NCBI RefSeq assembly: GCF_040930455.2
Contig: NZ_CP170494.1
Reading direction: 5' to 3' (one strand)
Source: Neopusillimonas maritima
GTDB lineage: Bacteria > Pseudomonadota > Gammaproteobacteria > Burkholderiales > Burkholderiaceae_B
Length of the DNA stretch: 64,000 nucleotides
In this document: positions 44,358 through 51,730 of the stretch, piece by piece
Layout: the number at the start of each line of letters is the position of its first letter
How positions within the stretch are numbered: the stretch's first letter is position 1
Position numbers and translations under genes: made by a program
Notes under the pieces: generated by a model
Database searches by the model: none
What the model saw: only the letters and a program-made list of their open reading frames with translations
What the model was told of the DNA's origin: nothing

Positions 44358-44633
44358 ATGGCTTCCAACAATTTAACCCAAGACCGCAGCAAACAAGCTG
44401 GTGACGTACCTGCAGCGACACCTTCGTACCGCGAATTCGAACTTGATTTGATTGATCGATTATTTGATGCTCAGGCGCTTTTGAAGCTCGTGCTTGCGTC
44501 AGAAGAGCCAGAGCTGAATAACGATCTCAGCCGTCCTGTCGTGATGGCCAGCCAGCGTATAGATAGCGTTATCCAGCTGCTTGACGGGTCATCTAGTGTG
44601 TATGGGCGCAAGAATGGGACGGTGTCGAAATGA
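44358..44633 (+). CDS. Hypothetical prophage protein (91 aa)
   Basis: I do not recognise this protein. The first 25 residues are polar (ASNNLTQDRSKQAGD), followed by a likely helical part (YREFELDLIDRLFDAQALLKLVLAS). AAGGAG lies seven bases before the ATG. The end overlaps the next gene's start in ATGA, so the two are translationally coupled. It is the first of three coupled genes between the integrase and alpA. The 101 bases before it contain a small hairpin (GCCCGA/TCGGGC). Confidence 0.6.
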   Translation: MASNNLTQDRSKQAGDVPAATPSYREFELDLIDRLFDAQALLKLVLASEEPELNNDLSRPVVMASQRIDSVIQLLDGSSSVYGRKNGTVSK

Positions 44634-45073
44634 GCACACAGCATATGACAAACAAAGCTATTACAAGCGATGAGCAGAGCATGGCCTCGGTCACGAACCT
44701 GTCATACGTGAGTAATGAGCCTGTTGCCAAGCGCACATACCGCGGGCGGGATAACGGCAAGATCGTCAATTTCAGTCGCTACGCACGTATTGGCCCGGGC
44801 GTTCAAGCACGAATCACTCAAGGGCGTAATGCCGGTGTGCTGGTTCAGGTTATCGGGCTGGCGGGCGGGGGATGCTTTAAAGTCAGATCGCTTTCACGCC
44901 CCCTGTACGTCATCGACCCGCATACGGGATTGGTCAACCCCACGGAGATGACTGCTGTTATTGAGAAGCGCAGGCTATGTCGTGTGCTGGGGCTGCCAAA
45001 GGCGTTTGATCGGGAGCGTTATAGAAATAGAATGGAGTCTTGGCGCCCTGAAACCAGGCCGGAGCTGGTGTGA
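44630..45073 (+). CDS. Hypothetical prophage protein with KOW/SH3-like segment (147 aa)
   Basis: No known family is recognised with certainty. Residues about 55-95 (GPGVQARITQGRNAGVLVQV) look like the small SH3/KOW folds found in several phage proteins, and a second one is in the gene at 51731. The C-terminus is basic. The start overlaps the preceding stop (ATGA) and the stop overlaps the next start (GTGTGA), so translation of the three genes is linked. Confidence 0.6.
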   Translation: MSTQHMTNKAITSDEQSMASVTNLSYVSNEPVAKRTYRGRDNGKIVNFSRYARIGPGVQARITQGRNAGVLVQVIGLAGGGCFKVRSLSRPLYVIDPHTGLVNPTEMTAVIEKRRLCRVLGLPKAFDRERYRNRMESWRPETRPELV

Positions 45074-46026
45074 AGCACCCCTCAAAAAAGCAATTTCTGT
45101 ACGCCATCAAGGCATTTTCTGACCCGCTGCCTGTCGAAGAGTGGCTGAATAGGCCCGGAGTGCCGAAAGCAATACTCGGTTCGGATGAGCAGCTGGCCAG
45201 ACGTTATTTTTTAGAATTGGTTGGTAGGTATAGAAAACTGCTTGATCAAGCATATTCCATGGAGTGCGTCAAATGGCTTGGGGCACAGACGGCATTCTTG
45301 AACGCTAAAAACGCTGCTCTAGGCCGTGAGAACAGATTTATTGATGATGAGCGTATAGTCCAGCTGCTTCAAGAGGCTGTGGAAGCTCGCAGAGGCATTA
45401 CCCGCGCCTCACACATATTGTTTGGAAGTGAGGCAAGCATTTCTATTACTTGGCGCTTGCAAGATGTTTTCGATAAGCAGGCATCCAGCCGAGAAATGAA
45501 ATGGTTGATTCTTGTTTTGGGTGCGCTCTATGAGTACTTCCACGTTCCTAAGGCGGTGCCACATTATTTGTCTACAAGGAAACGCATCCGTACTTTGGTA
45601 GCAACAATCGAAAAAGGCCTTGAAGCCCAAGATAAATTGTTCAGCACCCCGATTCATGGTGAAGGCTTGTGGTTTCAAAAAGCAGTGCAGAGTGCCGAAC
45701 CATCCAGCGCAGTAGTATTGGCAAAAATGGATGTTCAGGTAGCACTAAAGCGTATTTGCCAAGGCACATTGCCAATCTTCCGAGATGACGATAAATCAAA
45801 CGAACGGTTACTTATTTATCGGCTTTGGCTTGCGAACAAGCTCGTTTTTGGAAAGCCAAATCGACACGTTGTGCAAATGCTCATGCAGTTGGAGGGCGTA
45901 GCCAGCGTCAGCGAGGCTGCAATCAGAAAGACAGTAAGCGGCTTTAAGAATGAGCTTGTCGAGCGCAACTATCACTATTACTCCAACCTGGTCGCCCACA
46001 CCCGCAGTTCCATCATCGGACGATAA
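45070..46026 (+). CDS. Hypothetical prophage protein (318 aa)
   Basis: I do not recognise it. It is a mostly helical, soluble protein, with no signal peptide or transmembrane segment and no clear catalytic motif. Base composition is visibly more AT-rich than in the neighbouring genes, which suggests separate acquisition. The GTG start overlaps the stop of the upstream gene. Position between integrase and alpA is one where satellites and prophages often carry cargo such as defence genes, but nothing in the sequence proves such a role. Confidence 0.6.
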   Translation: MKHPSKKQFLYAIKAFSDPLPVEEWLNRPGVPKAILGSDEQLARRYFLELVGRYRKLLDQAYSMECVKWLGAQTAFLNAKNAALGRENRFIDDERIVQLLQEAVEARRGITRASHILFGSEASISITWRLQDVFDKQASSREMKWLILVLGALYEYFHVPKAVPHYLSTRKRIRTLVATIEKGLEAQDKLFSTPIHGEGLWFQKAVQSAEPSSAVVLAKMDVQVALKRICQGTLPIFRDDDKSNERLLIYRLWLANKLVFGKPNRHVVQMLMQLEGVASVSEAAIRKTVSGFKNELVERNYHYYSNLVAHTRSSIIGR

Positions 46027-46049
46027 CAAACCCCTACGGGTGACACTGA

Positions 46050-46070
46050 TGGGTACCCAGTTATTTGGGT
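46050..46070. promoter_or_regulatory. Operator-like repeats upstream of alpA
   Basis: The palindrome TGGGTACCCA is followed after 6 bases by a further TGGGT, so three TGGGT half-sites lie within 21 bases. A second inverted repeat, AGTCCA/TGGACT, is nearer the alpA start. Confidence 0.35.
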
Positions 46071-46150
46071 GAAAACTAAAAATTACTGGTCTTTCAGACT
46101 TTCACTGTATATCCGATCATTAGTCCACGTTAGTTACTTGGACTTTGATT

Positions 46151-46456
46151 ATGCAAATCACCAACTCCGGGGCCGTGCCGACCATCAAAAACGCGCCCGA
46201 CCAGACTCAACCGCAAGACCAGAAAAAGTCGTTCGCGACCACGGCGCTTCCAGAGTGCGGGATGGTGCGCATCCCGCAAGTTTCGGCTGTGTGCGGACTT
46301 GGGCGTTCAACTATCTGGGTGTGGGTTAAGGCAGGGAAGTTTCCAAAACCATTGAAATTGTCGACCCGAACTTCTGTTTGGCCTGTCGAAGAAATCCGTG
46401 CCTGGCTGAATGATCCACTTGGTTGGATAGAAGCCAATCGTGATATCCGTAATTAA
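46151..46456 (+). CDS. AlpA-family DNA-binding protein (excisionase-like)
   Basis: A 101-residue protein. After a polar N-terminal tail of about 40 residues comes the AlpA core: VRIPQVSAVCGLGRSTIWVWVKAGKFPKPLKLSTRTSVWPVEEIRAWL, a MerR-like winged helix. AlpA proteins switch on integrase and excision genes in P4-like elements. ATG 46151 is preferred over the TTG six bases upstream. It is preceded by several operator-like repeats and followed by a minus-strand terminator and the structured RNA region. Confidence 0.85.
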   Translation: MQITNSGAVPTIKNAPDQTQPQDQKKSFATTALPECGMVRIPQVSAVCGLGRSTIWVWVKAGKFPKPLKLSTRTSVWPVEEIRAWLNDPLGWIEANRDIRN

Positions 46457-46472
46457 GCGATATGACGGACAT

Positions 46473-46495
46473 AAAAAGACCCGCCAGGGGGCGGG
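46473..46495 (-). terminator. Rho-independent terminator for minus-strand transcription
   Basis: Stem CCCGCC/GGCGGG with a 4-nt loop. Read on the minus strand it is followed by TCTTTTTAT, read on the plus strand by no T-run. It implies a leftward transcript from the region right of it, where no minus-strand gene is visible. Confidence 0.65.
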
Positions 46496-46624
46496 CCTGT
46501 GATCGTTTCCGAGTCGCTCACAGCATTGATTCTAAGCACGGCGCCGAAGAGAGTGGACATTCGTCAGGCCTGAGACTAGTCGGCATTACGGTGCTGACTG
46601 CGCGCGTTCGTAGAAAAGTGGTAA

Positions 46625-46653
46625 TTGCAAATCGCCCCCGCGTGATGCATACT
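46625..46653 (+). promoter_or_regulatory. Candidate sigma-70 promoter for the C4-like RNA and downstream genes
   Basis: TTGCAA and CATACT are separated by exactly 17 bases, 30 bases before the start of the structured RNA. Confidence 0.5.
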
Positions 46654-46682
46654 AGAGGCGTCGTGAAAACAAACGCGACCCG

Positions 46683-46891
46683 GGTTGGAAGCCGGAAAGT
46701 TCTGAGGCGGACGAACCGCCCCATGGCGGTATTTTTACGTCCGTATGCCGTAGTGCGCCTTCTTTGGGCGGGCGATGGCGGGGAGGGCTCGCGCCCTGCC
46801 GGTTCCCTTGGACGCCGGTCTTCCAACCTCGGCATTTGTCCGCCCACCCCATTTGGAAGTGGGGAGCGGGATAACAACCTGTCCAAGGAGG
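46683..46891 (+). ncRNA. C4/CI-type antisense RNA leader of the early prophage operon
   Basis: A structured leader between a promoter and a ribosome-binding site. A closing helix pairs GGTTGGAAG plus CCGG (46683-46695) with CCGG plus CTTCCAACC (46815-46828). Inside, CCTTCTT (46758-46764) can pair with the Shine-Dalgarno AAGGAGG (46885-46891), and the adjoining TGGGCGG (46765-46771) can pair with CCGCCCA (46840-46846). This two-segment antisense logic is that of the C4 RNA of phages P1/P7 and resembles P4 CI RNA. The processed RNA probably ends near 46830, and the rest is target. It is the likely immunity determinant. Confidence 0.6.
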
Positions 46892-46896
46892 CCACA

Positions 46897-47133
46897 ATGG
46901 CTTTGCGTATCTTCGCGCGTCCAGCGCAACCAATTTCCCATGCTGCACACACCGGCTATCAGGCTGCACGCCTGTGGCTGGCTAATCCCTGCCCTTCTGT
47001 ATCTCTTGCTCAATGGAGAGAGAATCGCTGGCAGGTGTTTTGCATCTCTCACACTATTCAAAACAAGGTGCGTGCCGCCTTTGATAAGGGCTTTGCTGAC
47101 GCTCTGGCCAGCCACATTTCTGGGAGGGTTTGA
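46897..47133 (+). CDS. Small prophage protein downstream of C4-like RNA (78 aa; Icd/Kil position)
   Basis: The protein begins ALRIFARPAQPISHAAHTGY and has no recognised domain. AAGGAGG lies 5 bases before the ATG and is the predicted target of the antisense RNA. The same frame is open upstream to 46462, but that part is the structured RNA. In P1/P7 and many prophages the gene in this place encodes a cell-division inhibitor (Icd or Kil), which is only a positional hint here. Confidence 0.6.
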   Translation: MALRIFARPAQPISHAAHTGYQAARLWLANPCPSVSLAQWRENRWQVFCISHTIQNKVRAAFDKGFADALASHISGRV

Positions 47134-47135
47134 GC

Positions 47136-47462
47136 ATGGACAAGCAACTTAAAAGTCTGATGAATGTTTTCACACAGGATGTAACGAGAGCCGCCATAGA
47201 AAATCGTTTGCCCAGTCGTGATCTGGTCGATTTGTGTGAGATAGCAATGCGGGTTGCTAAGGGATCGGCAACTATCTCGGAGCTGCTCCAGGTCAGTCAA
47301 ATAATGAAAGATAGTGACGATCCAAAAGAATCCGGTGCTGCCCTTAATGATGCTGAGGTAGCGTCTTTGCTTGGTCTTCTACACGCTTCGTCATTAATGT
47401 TCGTGTCCCATCTATCTATCTTCGCCGAGGGCATAAACGACGATTTTGAGGGGAGCGAATGA
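47136..47462 (+). CDS. Hypothetical prophage protein (108 aa)
   Basis: Not recognised. Helical, acidic protein (MDKQLKSLMNVFTQDVTRAA at the start, ending DDFEGSE). GGAGG lies nine bases before ATG 47136. It follows the previous stop by 2 bases and overlaps the next gene by 4 bases, so it is part of the early operon. Confidence 0.6.
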   Translation: MDKQLKSLMNVFTQDVTRAAIENRLPSRDLVDLCEIAMRVAKGSATISELLQVSQIMKDSDDPKESGAALNDAEVASLLGLLHASSLMFVSHLSIFAEGINDDFEGSE

Positions 47463-47758
47463 TGCGAGCCTTAGAACTTCAACAGCTGATGGTGGCAAGC
47501 GACGCGGCGCGCCTCGGCGCGACAAGTAATAGCGAGTGCGCCGCCTTGTTTTATTCGATATGCCAGGAGGCTGATGTCTTGCAAAATATGGCCGCGTTGC
47601 CTAGTGTTAGCCCAGAGTATAGAGCAGCCTTAGAGCGTGTGGCGTCCCATATCCGGACCATTTCCAGAATGGGTGCCAGGCAGGCCAGTGCAAGCGCCGA
47701 GCAGATCAGGCAGGCGCTCGGTTACTTAAAAGCAACCAGTGGGAGTGATCATGACTGA
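47459..47758 (+). CDS. Hypothetical prophage protein (99 aa)
   Basis: Not recognised. A helical, Ala/Ser/Gln-rich small protein ([19 protein letters not shown]). Both ends overlap neighbouring genes (ATGA-type start, and its last 8 bases run into the next gene), which indicates translational coupling in the early operon. Confidence 0.6.
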
Positions 47759-48086
47759 TACAACAAGAACAAAGGCTCCGCTGTCCTATCCAGAGCGTCC
47801 TGGCCATGCGATCGCAATGGCTTGGTACGCCAGCCTTTGTCAGCGCATAGAAGCGGCTCGTGAGGCCACTGGAAATCCGGATATGGTGGATAGCAATATC
47901 GTGCCGATCGTCCGCGGCCTTGATGAAGGCGCCACGACTGATTTCCTTGAGGCGGTTGGAGCTCTGATGGTTGATCTGCTGGCTGTTGGCGAACCGTGCG
48001 CTACGAGGTGGGACCCTCTCGAGGAAATCGAATCGAAGAAGGCTTATCGAGAAAGCAGCAGGAAACTATGGCAAGAAAAGTTGTAA
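47751..48086 (+). CDS. Hypothetical prophage protein (111 aa)
   Basis: Not recognised. It starts [21 protein letters not shown] and ends in a Glu/Lys-rich helix. GGGAG lies six bases before ATG 47751, which is chosen over an in-frame start 12 bases upstream. It precedes the replication gene. Confidence 0.6.
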
Positions 48087-48177
48087 GCCTCTCAACCTCC
48101 AAAACGTCTGCAGGCTCGTGCGCAACGTCCGTGCGGTACCTGAAGGCTTTGACAGGGCCTATTTATTTGGGTGCGGC

Positions 48178-48963
48178 ATGAGTGTTCAGGCGATCTCATG
48201 GGTACTACGCCAGCCCATAAACCGTTCGCCGGCCAAGCACTTGTTGACGGTGATGGCCCACTACGTAAGGGCTACCAACGATGCCCAGTGGGCTGTGTAT
48301 CCGTCGATCACGCAGCTTGTGAGTGACACCGGGCAGGATCGGAAAACGGTGATGCTGAATCTCAAGCGGCTGGTAGAAATGGGTTACCTGTTGGATACCG
48401 GCGCGCGAGTGGGGGCGACCAAGTCAGTCAATGTTTATCTGATCAAGTCACCAGATGGATTGCCTGAGCTTAGTGAGGTTGCGCCAGGTGAAGAGGTACC
48501 AGAAACGGTACCGCTTGATTCGGTAAGCAGTTCCAAATTTGGTACCGCTTGTCATGAGGGAAGCAGTACCGTTTTTCACCCGAAGCAGTACCGTTTTTCA
48601 CCTGAAGCAGTACCAAGTTTCCCTACAGATAAGGTAGATAAGGTAGATAGGGTAGTGCGCGTCAATAAAAGTGAGTCAGTTAAGCAAGATCGAGGGACGC
48701 GCATACCCAATGACTGGGAGCCTTCTGAAAAGCTCAGAGAGTTCGCCCTTGAAAAGAATCCTGCATGGTCTGAGCAAGACTTGAGAGAAGAGGCAGAAAA
48801 GTTTCGTGATTACTGGGTTGCTGCGCCTGGCTCTAAAGCCGTTAAGAAGGACTGGGATGCAACCTGGCGAAACTGGATAAGAAATGCTGCCCAGTTCGCA
48901 AGAGAACGCGGCCAAAGCTCCATCGTCAGCCAAAAGGATGATCGTTTCGGGGGAATGGTTTGA
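48178..48963 (+). CDS. Phage replication initiator-like protein with winged helix
   Basis: A 261-residue protein. The N-terminal winged helix (about 5-85: PAKHLLTVMAHYV, then SITQLVSDTGQDRKTVMLNLKRLVEMGYL) is the HTH_36 type of many phage O-like replication proteins. A variable linker (about 95-160) is encoded by repeats that look like iterons. The C-terminal part (IPNDWEPSEKLREFAL, then WDATWRNWIRNA) is the DnaT/phage-replication tail. The frame is open to 47971, but ATG 48178 is the natural domain start. With the helicase at 49294 it forms the replication module. Confidence 0.75.
   Translation: MSVQAISWVLRQPINRSPAKHLLTVMAHYVRATNDAQWAVYPSITQLVSDTGQDRKTVMLNLKRLVEMGYLLDTGARVGATKSVNVYLIKSPDGLPELSEVAPGEEVPETVPLDSVSSSKFGTACHEGSSTVFHPKQYRFSPEAVPSFPTDKVDKVDRVVRVNKSESVKQDRGTRIPNDWEPSEKLREFALEKNPAWSEQDLREEAEKFRDYWVAAPGSKAVKKDWDATWRNWIRNAAQFARERGQSSIVSQKDDRFGGMV
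48494..48655. repeat. Iteron-like repeats inside the replication gene, candidate origin
   Basis: A 21-bp unit beginning GAAGCAGTACC and ending TTTTTCACC occurs at 48560 and 48582, with a third partial copy at 48604 (period 22). GGTACCGCTTG occurs at 48508 and 48541. A 9-bp unit AAGGTAGAT repeats just downstream, from about 48630. Confidence 0.55.
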
Positions 48964-48964
48964 A

Positions 48965-49297
48965 ATGCGTGGACATATGGCCATTAAGGATTTGAGGCGG
49001 ATGGGGAAGAAACCCACTCAGGTGTTTGTAGTTCTGCTGGAAGATGACAGCAAGCTGTCGAAGTATGTTGATCCCGAGGACATGCTTATTAATGGTTTTT
49101 TGCCGGAAGTATTAGTTGAGCCAGGTGATGATATTCACCGTTTGGATTTTCGCTTCCTTGTGGGGGTAATCGTTCATCTGCAAGGCCAGAATGTTGACCG
49201 GTTACGGAGCGCATTCGGGCAGATCAGGCTCTGTAAGCCTGCACGTATCGTTGTGAGCGGCCCAAGCATTTTTTATGACACTTTGGAGAAAGCATGA
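48965..49297 (+). CDS. Hypothetical prophage protein (110 aa)
   Basis: Not recognised. Basic N-terminus (RGHMAIKDLRRMGKKPTQVFVV) followed by mixed alpha/beta sequence. GGGGGA lies upstream of the ATG, which starts 1 base after the replication gene's stop. The end overlaps the helicase start (ATGA). A helper for the replication proteins is possible from position only. Confidence 0.55.
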   Translation: MRGHMAIKDLRRMGKKPTQVFVVLLEDDSKLSKYVDPEDMLINGFLPEVLVEPGDDIHRLDFRFLVGVIVHLQGQNVDRLRSAFGQIRLCKPARIVVSGPSIFYDTLEKA

Positions 49298-50256
49298 CGC
49301 AAGTGCAGGCTTTGCAGTTGATCCAGGACGATGACATTGACTGGGAAAAGTACATGCAGGAAAGCGAGCCGCAGATGAAGGTGCGCGGCATTGAGTCCTG
49401 GACTCCGATGATGGTCAATCAATTCCATGGTCATGAGGATGAGGGCGTTCAGGGGGCGAAGTTGCCTTGGGGGGTAACGCAGGACGGGTTGCGCTTTCGG
49501 TCGGGCGAAATAACGCTTTGGTTGGGAATTAACGGCCACGGTAAAAGTCAGCTATTGAATCAGGCTTGTCTTGGGTTTGCAGCGCAAAATGAGTCCGTTT
49601 GCATCGGTTCATTTGAAATGCCGCCAAGCAAAAATATCCCTCGAATGTTGCGCCAACTATCAATGACGAATCGGCCTGCGCAGGACTACATACACAAAAT
49701 GATGAGCTGGCTGAAGGGCAAAGTTTGGATCTATGACCATCTTGGCAGTGTGAAGGCGGAACAGCTTTATGCAGTCATTCGTTACTGCCACAGAGAGTTG
49801 AAGATCAAGCATTTCGTGATTGATAGTCTGATGAAGTGTGTCCGGGCTGAGGATGACTACAACGGGCAGAAAGAGTTTATCGACACTTTGTGCCGGCTGG
49901 CTCGTGAATGTGAAATGCATATACACCTGGTACATCACTCGCGCAAGAAAGAGAACGAGCGTGACATGCCTGGAAAGTTCGACGCCAAAGGCTCGGGTGC
50001 GATTATTGATCAAGTCGATCAACTTATTACCGTTTGGCGGAACAAGCCCAAGGAGACGGAAGTTAAAAAGTGCCGGGATAGAGGGGCTGCGGTACCGGAC
50101 GAAATATTGAAAAAGTGTGATGCCATGTTGATTTGCGATAAGAACCGTCACGGTGACTGGGAGGATCACGCATTTCTTTGGTTTGATCCGGCCAGCCTGC
50201 AATACACCAGCGACTCACGTCGCAAGCCGATGGACTTTATGCGGGTCGCTAAATGA
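49294..50256 (+). CDS. DnaB-like/KaiC-fold helicase ATPase
   Basis: A 320-residue RecA-fold protein that resembles the C-terminal motor of DnaB or Twinkle helicases without the N-terminal domain. Walker A is GINGHGKSQLLNQA (about residues 78-91), SFEMPPSKNIPRML is the H1a/H2-like segment, Walker B ends in HFVIDSLMK, and LVHHSRKKEN is the H3 region. It should unwind DNA at the element's origin. It overlaps its neighbours by 4 bases on both sides. Confidence 0.82.
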   Translation: MTQVQALQLIQDDDIDWEKYMQESEPQMKVRGIESWTPMMVNQFHGHEDEGVQGAKLPWGVTQDGLRFRSGEITLWLGINGHGKSQLLNQACLGFAAQNESVCIGSFEMPPSKNIPRMLRQLSMTNRPAQDYIHKMMSWLKGKVWIYDHLGSVKAEQLYAVIRYCHRELKIKHFVIDSLMKCVRAEDDYNGQKEFIDTLCRLARECEMHIHLVHHSRKKENERDMPGKFDAKGSGAIIDQVDQLITVWRNKPKETEVKKCRDRGAAVPDEILKKCDAMLICDKNRHGDWEDHAFLWFDPASLQYTSDSRRKPMDFMRVAK

Positions 50257-50936
50257 GTGGATTGATGCTTGATGCGGCTGCCGCGCTGGCACCATATGCG
50301 CTTTTGTCGCGAAACAGATATTCCGGTGAGACCGTGCGCGTCATGGTTACAGCTGGTGCCCAAGAGGCAGCGCGGTGGCTGGAAGGGTGGATGGGGGAAT
50401 ATGGCGCAGGCCTGCTGCGCATTGTTTTTGAGGGCGACAAACACGTAGAGCATAAGCTGGATGAGGTTATGGCTGCATATCTGCTGGCCTCGGATGAAGA
50501 TCAGGCTGTCAATAATCGTGCTCTTGCCGATGGATTTTTTTTCGTGATTGATCGAGCTTACTTCGTTGCCTACTCCTTTGCATACGACTACGCCCGGTTC
50601 GACTGTGTGGCAGAGTTGGCCGGTTACCTCGCTATACCGGCCGAGCACACTTGGTGCAGCTCCAAGCGCGCGATTGTTCGGGCCGGTGCTAGGGCAGCTG
50701 CTGAGCTTTGCAAGAGGTTTCTCTTCTATAGGGCGCAACATGAGGTTGAATTGTCGGTGGGGGATGACAAAAACGAACTGTTCGCGTGTGTTTTTAGGTT
50801 GTTTTGCGATTTTCAAGAGAGTTGCAGATTGCTTGTGGATGTCGATGAAATGGACGGTGGGCGATGGGAGTGTTTTGACTTTTTCTACACCGGGTTTGTG
50901 TATGTATTACGGGAGGTCGAGCGTAGTGAAAAATGA
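50253..50936 (+). CDS. Hypothetical prophage protein (227 aa)
   Basis: Not recognised. Helical, with many aromatic residues (FFFVIDRAYFVAYSFAYDYARFD around 95-120) and no signal peptide. The last 11 bases overlap the GTG start of the next gene. It lies between the replication and packaging parts of the element. Confidence 0.55.
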   Translation: MSGLMLDAAAALAPYALLSRNRYSGETVRVMVTAGAQEAARWLEGWMGEYGAGLLRIVFEGDKHVEHKLDEVMAAYLLASDEDQAVNNRALADGFFFVIDRAYFVAYSFAYDYARFDCVAELAGYLAIPAEHTWCSSKRAIVRAGARAAAELCKRFLFYRAQHEVELSVGDDKNELFACVFRLFCDFQESCRLLVDVDEMDGGRWECFDFFYTGFVYVLREVERSEK

Positions 50937-51351
50937 TGAGATTGCAATTAAAGTTTTGGCCTTGGTGCCCGATTTAGTCAGGCATGCAGCCGATATCGGC
51001 AGAACAGCTGATGTTGGATCAAATCGACTTGATCTGAGGCTTGCCGCTGGTGCCCCCGCTTCAGTACTAAGGGAAGAGGATGAACAGGGTCCCAACTACC
51101 CGATCTACGCAGGGTTTGTAGGCGCCGGCGCCATGTTGGCTTGTGCATGGGTGTCCTTGGGGATGCCTGGCTCAAAGGAGGAATTGGTTGAGCTATCCGT
51201 CGGGCCGCTGACAGTTGGTTGGGATGGACCCGCCCCCGTGAGTCCAGATCAATGCCGGGCAATGTTTCACAGAGGCTTTGAATGGTTCATGACACAAAGT
51301 GAATCCCGCCAAGCACCAGATGGGACAAAGCCGACCGCTCGGGAGATTTGA
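50926..51351 (+). CDS. Hypothetical prophage protein (141 aa)
   Basis: Not recognised. GTG 50926 is chosen because GGGAGG lies nine bases upstream; the frame itself is open to 50548 inside the previous gene. The start is KNDEIAIKVLALVPDLVRHAA, and the middle is Gly/Ala-rich (IYAGFVGAGAMLACAWVSLG), which could be one membrane-like helix. Confidence 0.55.
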   Translation: MKNDEIAIKVLALVPDLVRHAADIGRTADVGSNRLDLRLAAGAPASVLREEDEQGPNYPIYAGFVGAGAMLACAWVSLGMPGSKEELVELSVGPLTVGWDGPAPVSPDQCRAMFHRGFEWFMTQSESRQAPDGTKPTAREI

Positions 51352-51705
51352 ATGGATACCCCCATTAATTTCAACGACATGCTTGACCCTGCATTGCTCC
51401 TGACGGCAGACCAAGCCAAAGAGCTACAGAACAGCGTCGATGCCGAGGTGCTCAAGTCGTTCTCACTTCTCACGCTGACCCATACGCCGAAACAGATTCT
51501 GGGCAATCTGATGGCTGTAGATGACGCTACGGCCCGAGAAAGCCTCGCTGAGGGCATGCGGCTGGTGAATGCCTATATCGATTGTGCGGAGGCTCACCTT
51601 ACATTGGCCAGGCTTGCTCGTGCCAGATTGTTGATCGCCGCAGGAGCCTATCAGGAGCGCAGGCAATCATCAGCTTCGGTTGGCGAATCACCGGACGAAG
51701 GTTGA
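51352..51705 (+). CDS. Hypothetical prophage protein (117 aa)
   Basis: Not recognised. The ATG directly follows the previous stop. The sequence is predicted mostly helical (ESLAEGMRLVNAYIDCAEAH, then LARLARARLLIAAGAY), with a polar tail. Confidence 0.55.
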   Translation: MDTPINFNDMLDPALLLTADQAKELQNSVDAEVLKSFSLLTLTHTPKQILGNLMAVDDATARESLAEGMRLVNAYIDCAEAHLTLARLARARLLIAAGAYQERRQSSASVGESPDEG

Positions 51706-51730
51706 TGTTGTTTCCGGAAGGGGCTGACTA

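Noticed and set aside
46462..46896. A continuous open frame upstream of and in frame with the 78-aa gene (223 codons in total)
   Set aside because: This part carries a promoter, long RNA helices and the C4-like pairing segments, and its translation is Arg/Gly-rich without domain likeness. A good ribosome-binding site lies directly at 46897.
48560..48614. CRISPR array
   Set aside because: The repeats are nearly contiguous (22-base period without spacers) and lie within a coding sequence. No cas genes are present.
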